The notes beneath the pieces were generated by a model. It made no database searches. It saw nothing but the letters and a program-made list of their open reading frames with translations, and was not told the origin of the DNA. This document shows, in pieces, positions 56,992 to 58,002 of a stretch of DNA of 58,002 nt (the stretch's first letter is position 1; each line of letters starts with the position of its first letter). Origin of the DNA: Floricoccus tropicus (GTDB lineage: Bacteria; Bacillota; Bacilli; Lactobacillales; Streptococcaceae). A program made the translations under genes and the position numbers. The DNA is taken from the NCBI RefSeq assembly GCF_001832905.1, contig NZ_MKIR01000001.1, forward strand, positions 246,855 through 304,856, written 5' to 3'.

Positions 56992-57016
56992 ATAAAAATT
57001 AGGAGAACTTATTATA

Positions 57017-57952
57017 TTGAAAAAAACATTTAGAAGAATTCTATATTCAGGATTCACTTTATCAGCCCTTTTACTATTGACAGGCTGTGTCCAAACTAAA
57101 AATGGTCAACCTACTGGTAATGGATGGGTATATAACTTATTAGTTAAACCAATGTCTTCTATTATTGAATACTTTGCCAATAATCTTGGTTGGGGATATG
57201 GATTTGCAATCATTGGTGTCACTATCATTGTTCGCTTGCTTATCTTACCACTTGGTCTTAATCAGGCATATAAAGCAAGTTATCAACAAGAAAAAATGGC
57301 TTACTTGAAACCCGTTCTTCAACCAATACAAGATAAGATGAAGAATGCTACAACACCTGAAGCAAAAATGGCTGCACAACAAGAATTAATGCAAGTTCAA
57401 AAAGATAATGGTGTCAGCATGTTTGGTGGTATCGGATGTCTTCCATTATTAATTCAAATGCCATTCTTCTCAGCCTTATTCTATGCTGCAAGATACACAC
57501 CAGGTATTGATCAAGCTACTTTCTTCGGAATGAATCTTGGTCAAAGAAGTTTAGTACTTGTAGGTCTTGCCGGAGTCCTTTATTTAATTCAATCATATCT
57601 TTCTACTATTGGTATGCCAGAAGAACAAAAAGCACAAATGAAGAGCATGATGATTATGAGTCCTCTTATGATTGTATTCATGTCATTATCTTCTCCAGCT
57701 GGTGTAACTCTATATTGGGTAGTCGGTGGTTTATTTGGTATCATTCAACAATTAATCACTACTTTTATGATTAAACCAAGTCTTAAAAAACGTATCGACC
57801 GTGAATTTGAAGAAAATCCTCCAGTCGTAAATACAAAAGATATCAAAGATGTAACTCCGAAACAAGCAAATGTTCTCGTTCAAGAAAACATGAAAAAAAA
57901 TCTAGGTAAAAATAACGGTCGAAATGCCGGTAAACAAAATAAAAATAAATAA
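57017..57952 (+). CDS. yidC: Membrane protein insertase YidC, lipoprotein form
   Basis: 311 aa starting with TTG behind AGGAG. A lipoprotein signal peptide ends LLLLTGC (C24 is the lipidated residue). The YidC/Oxa1 core has five membrane helices, with the conserved Arg in TIIVRLLILPLGLNQAY and GGIGCLPLLIQMPFF. The basic C-terminal tail (KKRIDREFEE... NKNK) contacts the ribosome. Streptococcaceae usually have two YidC proteins. Confidence 0.95.
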   Translation: MKKTFRRILYSGFTLSALLLLTGCVQTKNGQPTGNGWVYNLLVKPMSSIIEYFANNLGWGYGFAIIGVTIIVRLLILPLGLNQAYKASYQQEKMAYLKPVLQPIQDKMKNATTPEAKMAAQQELMQVQKDNGVSMFGGIGCLPLLIQMPFFSALFYAARYTPGIDQATFFGMNLGQRSLVLVGLAGVLYLIQSYLSTIGMPEEQKAQMKSMMIMSPLMIVFMSLSSPAGVTLYWVVGGLFGIIQQLITTFMIKPSLKKRIDREFEENPPVVNTKDIKDVTPKQANVLVQENMKKNLGKNNGRNAGKQNKNK

Positions 57953-57974
57953 ACATCTTATTTTTAAAAAAATG

Positions 57975-58002
57975 GGCTCTTTGTCAACTGTTGTGGGTGT
58001 AT
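57975..58002. mobile_element. Possible ISL3-family terminal inverted repeat at window end
   Basis: GGCTCTTTGTCAACTG begins at 57975 and runs into GTTGTGGGTG. It resembles, from memory, the ends of ISL3-family elements (IS1167/IS1193 type). No transposase is visible because the window stops. Confidence 0.4.

Overview
The window is a compact, AT-rich chromosomal segment of a low-GC Gram-positive bacterium. Gene content and order point to the family Streptococcaceae, closest in feel to Lactococcus or Floricoccus rather than classical Streptococcus. Supporting signs are the order queG-prfB-ftsE-ftsX, the order sufC-sufD-sufS-sufU-sufB behind mecA and a TagO/RgpG-type transferase, the murA-epuA pair, a preQ1-II riboswitch (a class known from this family) before queT, a PurBox-like site about 76 nt before a purine permease promoter, and a methionine aminopeptidase carrying the streptococcal-type insert. 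The genus is inference.

Layout. 1-3.3 kb: cell division (ftsX cut by the window edge, ftsE), release factor 2 and epoxyqueuosine reductase. 3.4-9.1 kb: a nucleotide phosphatase, a purine permease, a HAD phosphatase, a Nudix enzyme, cmk with a LysM protein, a ferredoxin and an EbsA-like membrane protein. 9.2-18.6 kb: pepT-alkD, the dnaD-nth-trmK-nif3 cluster, the rnz-SDR-recJ-apt operon and a tRNA-Arg(CCG). 18.7-27.5 kb is the most accessory part: an unrecognised 415-aa protein, a YcgL/RlaP-type nucleotidyltransferase, a CapA-like protein, a low-affinity-type class B PBP, four tandem paralogous helix-turn-helix proteins and a DUF2500 protein. 27.5-33.1 kb: the SUF iron-sulfur operon with an unusual 310-nt structured gap between sufU and sufB. 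33.2-43.7 kb: cell wall and regulation (TagO/RgpG type, mecA, lysC, rpoE, tig, epuA, murA, an IMPase, spx, queT, gtrA). 43.7-58 kb: yihY, two map genes flanking an acetyltransferase, dtpT, a MarR-regulated multidrug ABC half-transporter, flavodoxin, two Bax-inhibitor-like proteins, a MaoC-like protein, an HD protein, a TrmH methylase, a MarR-rhodanese pair, acylphosphatase and yidC. The window ends in a sequence resembling the terminal repeat of an ISL3-type element.

How the genes connect. QueT with its preQ1-sensing leader and QueG suggest salvage of a queuosine precursor followed by the last modification step. The SUF operon builds Fe-S clusters needed by Nth, QueG and the ferredoxin in this same window. 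MecA and Spx belong to the Clp proteolysis/stress circuit. RNase Z sits beside a tRNA gene lacking an encoded CCA. TagO-type transferase, MurA, PBP, LysM, CapA-like and YidC proteins serve the envelope.

The most unusual items are: (1) the four-gene HTH array, with conserved ends, a rapidly diverging middle and a palindromic operator-like promoter; (2) the structured non-coding segment inside the suf operon; (3) two genes (gtrA and the ferredoxin) whose predicted transcription start coincides with the ATG; and (4) several promoters embedded in hairpins. Promoters and terminators were called by eye; none is experimentally supported here.
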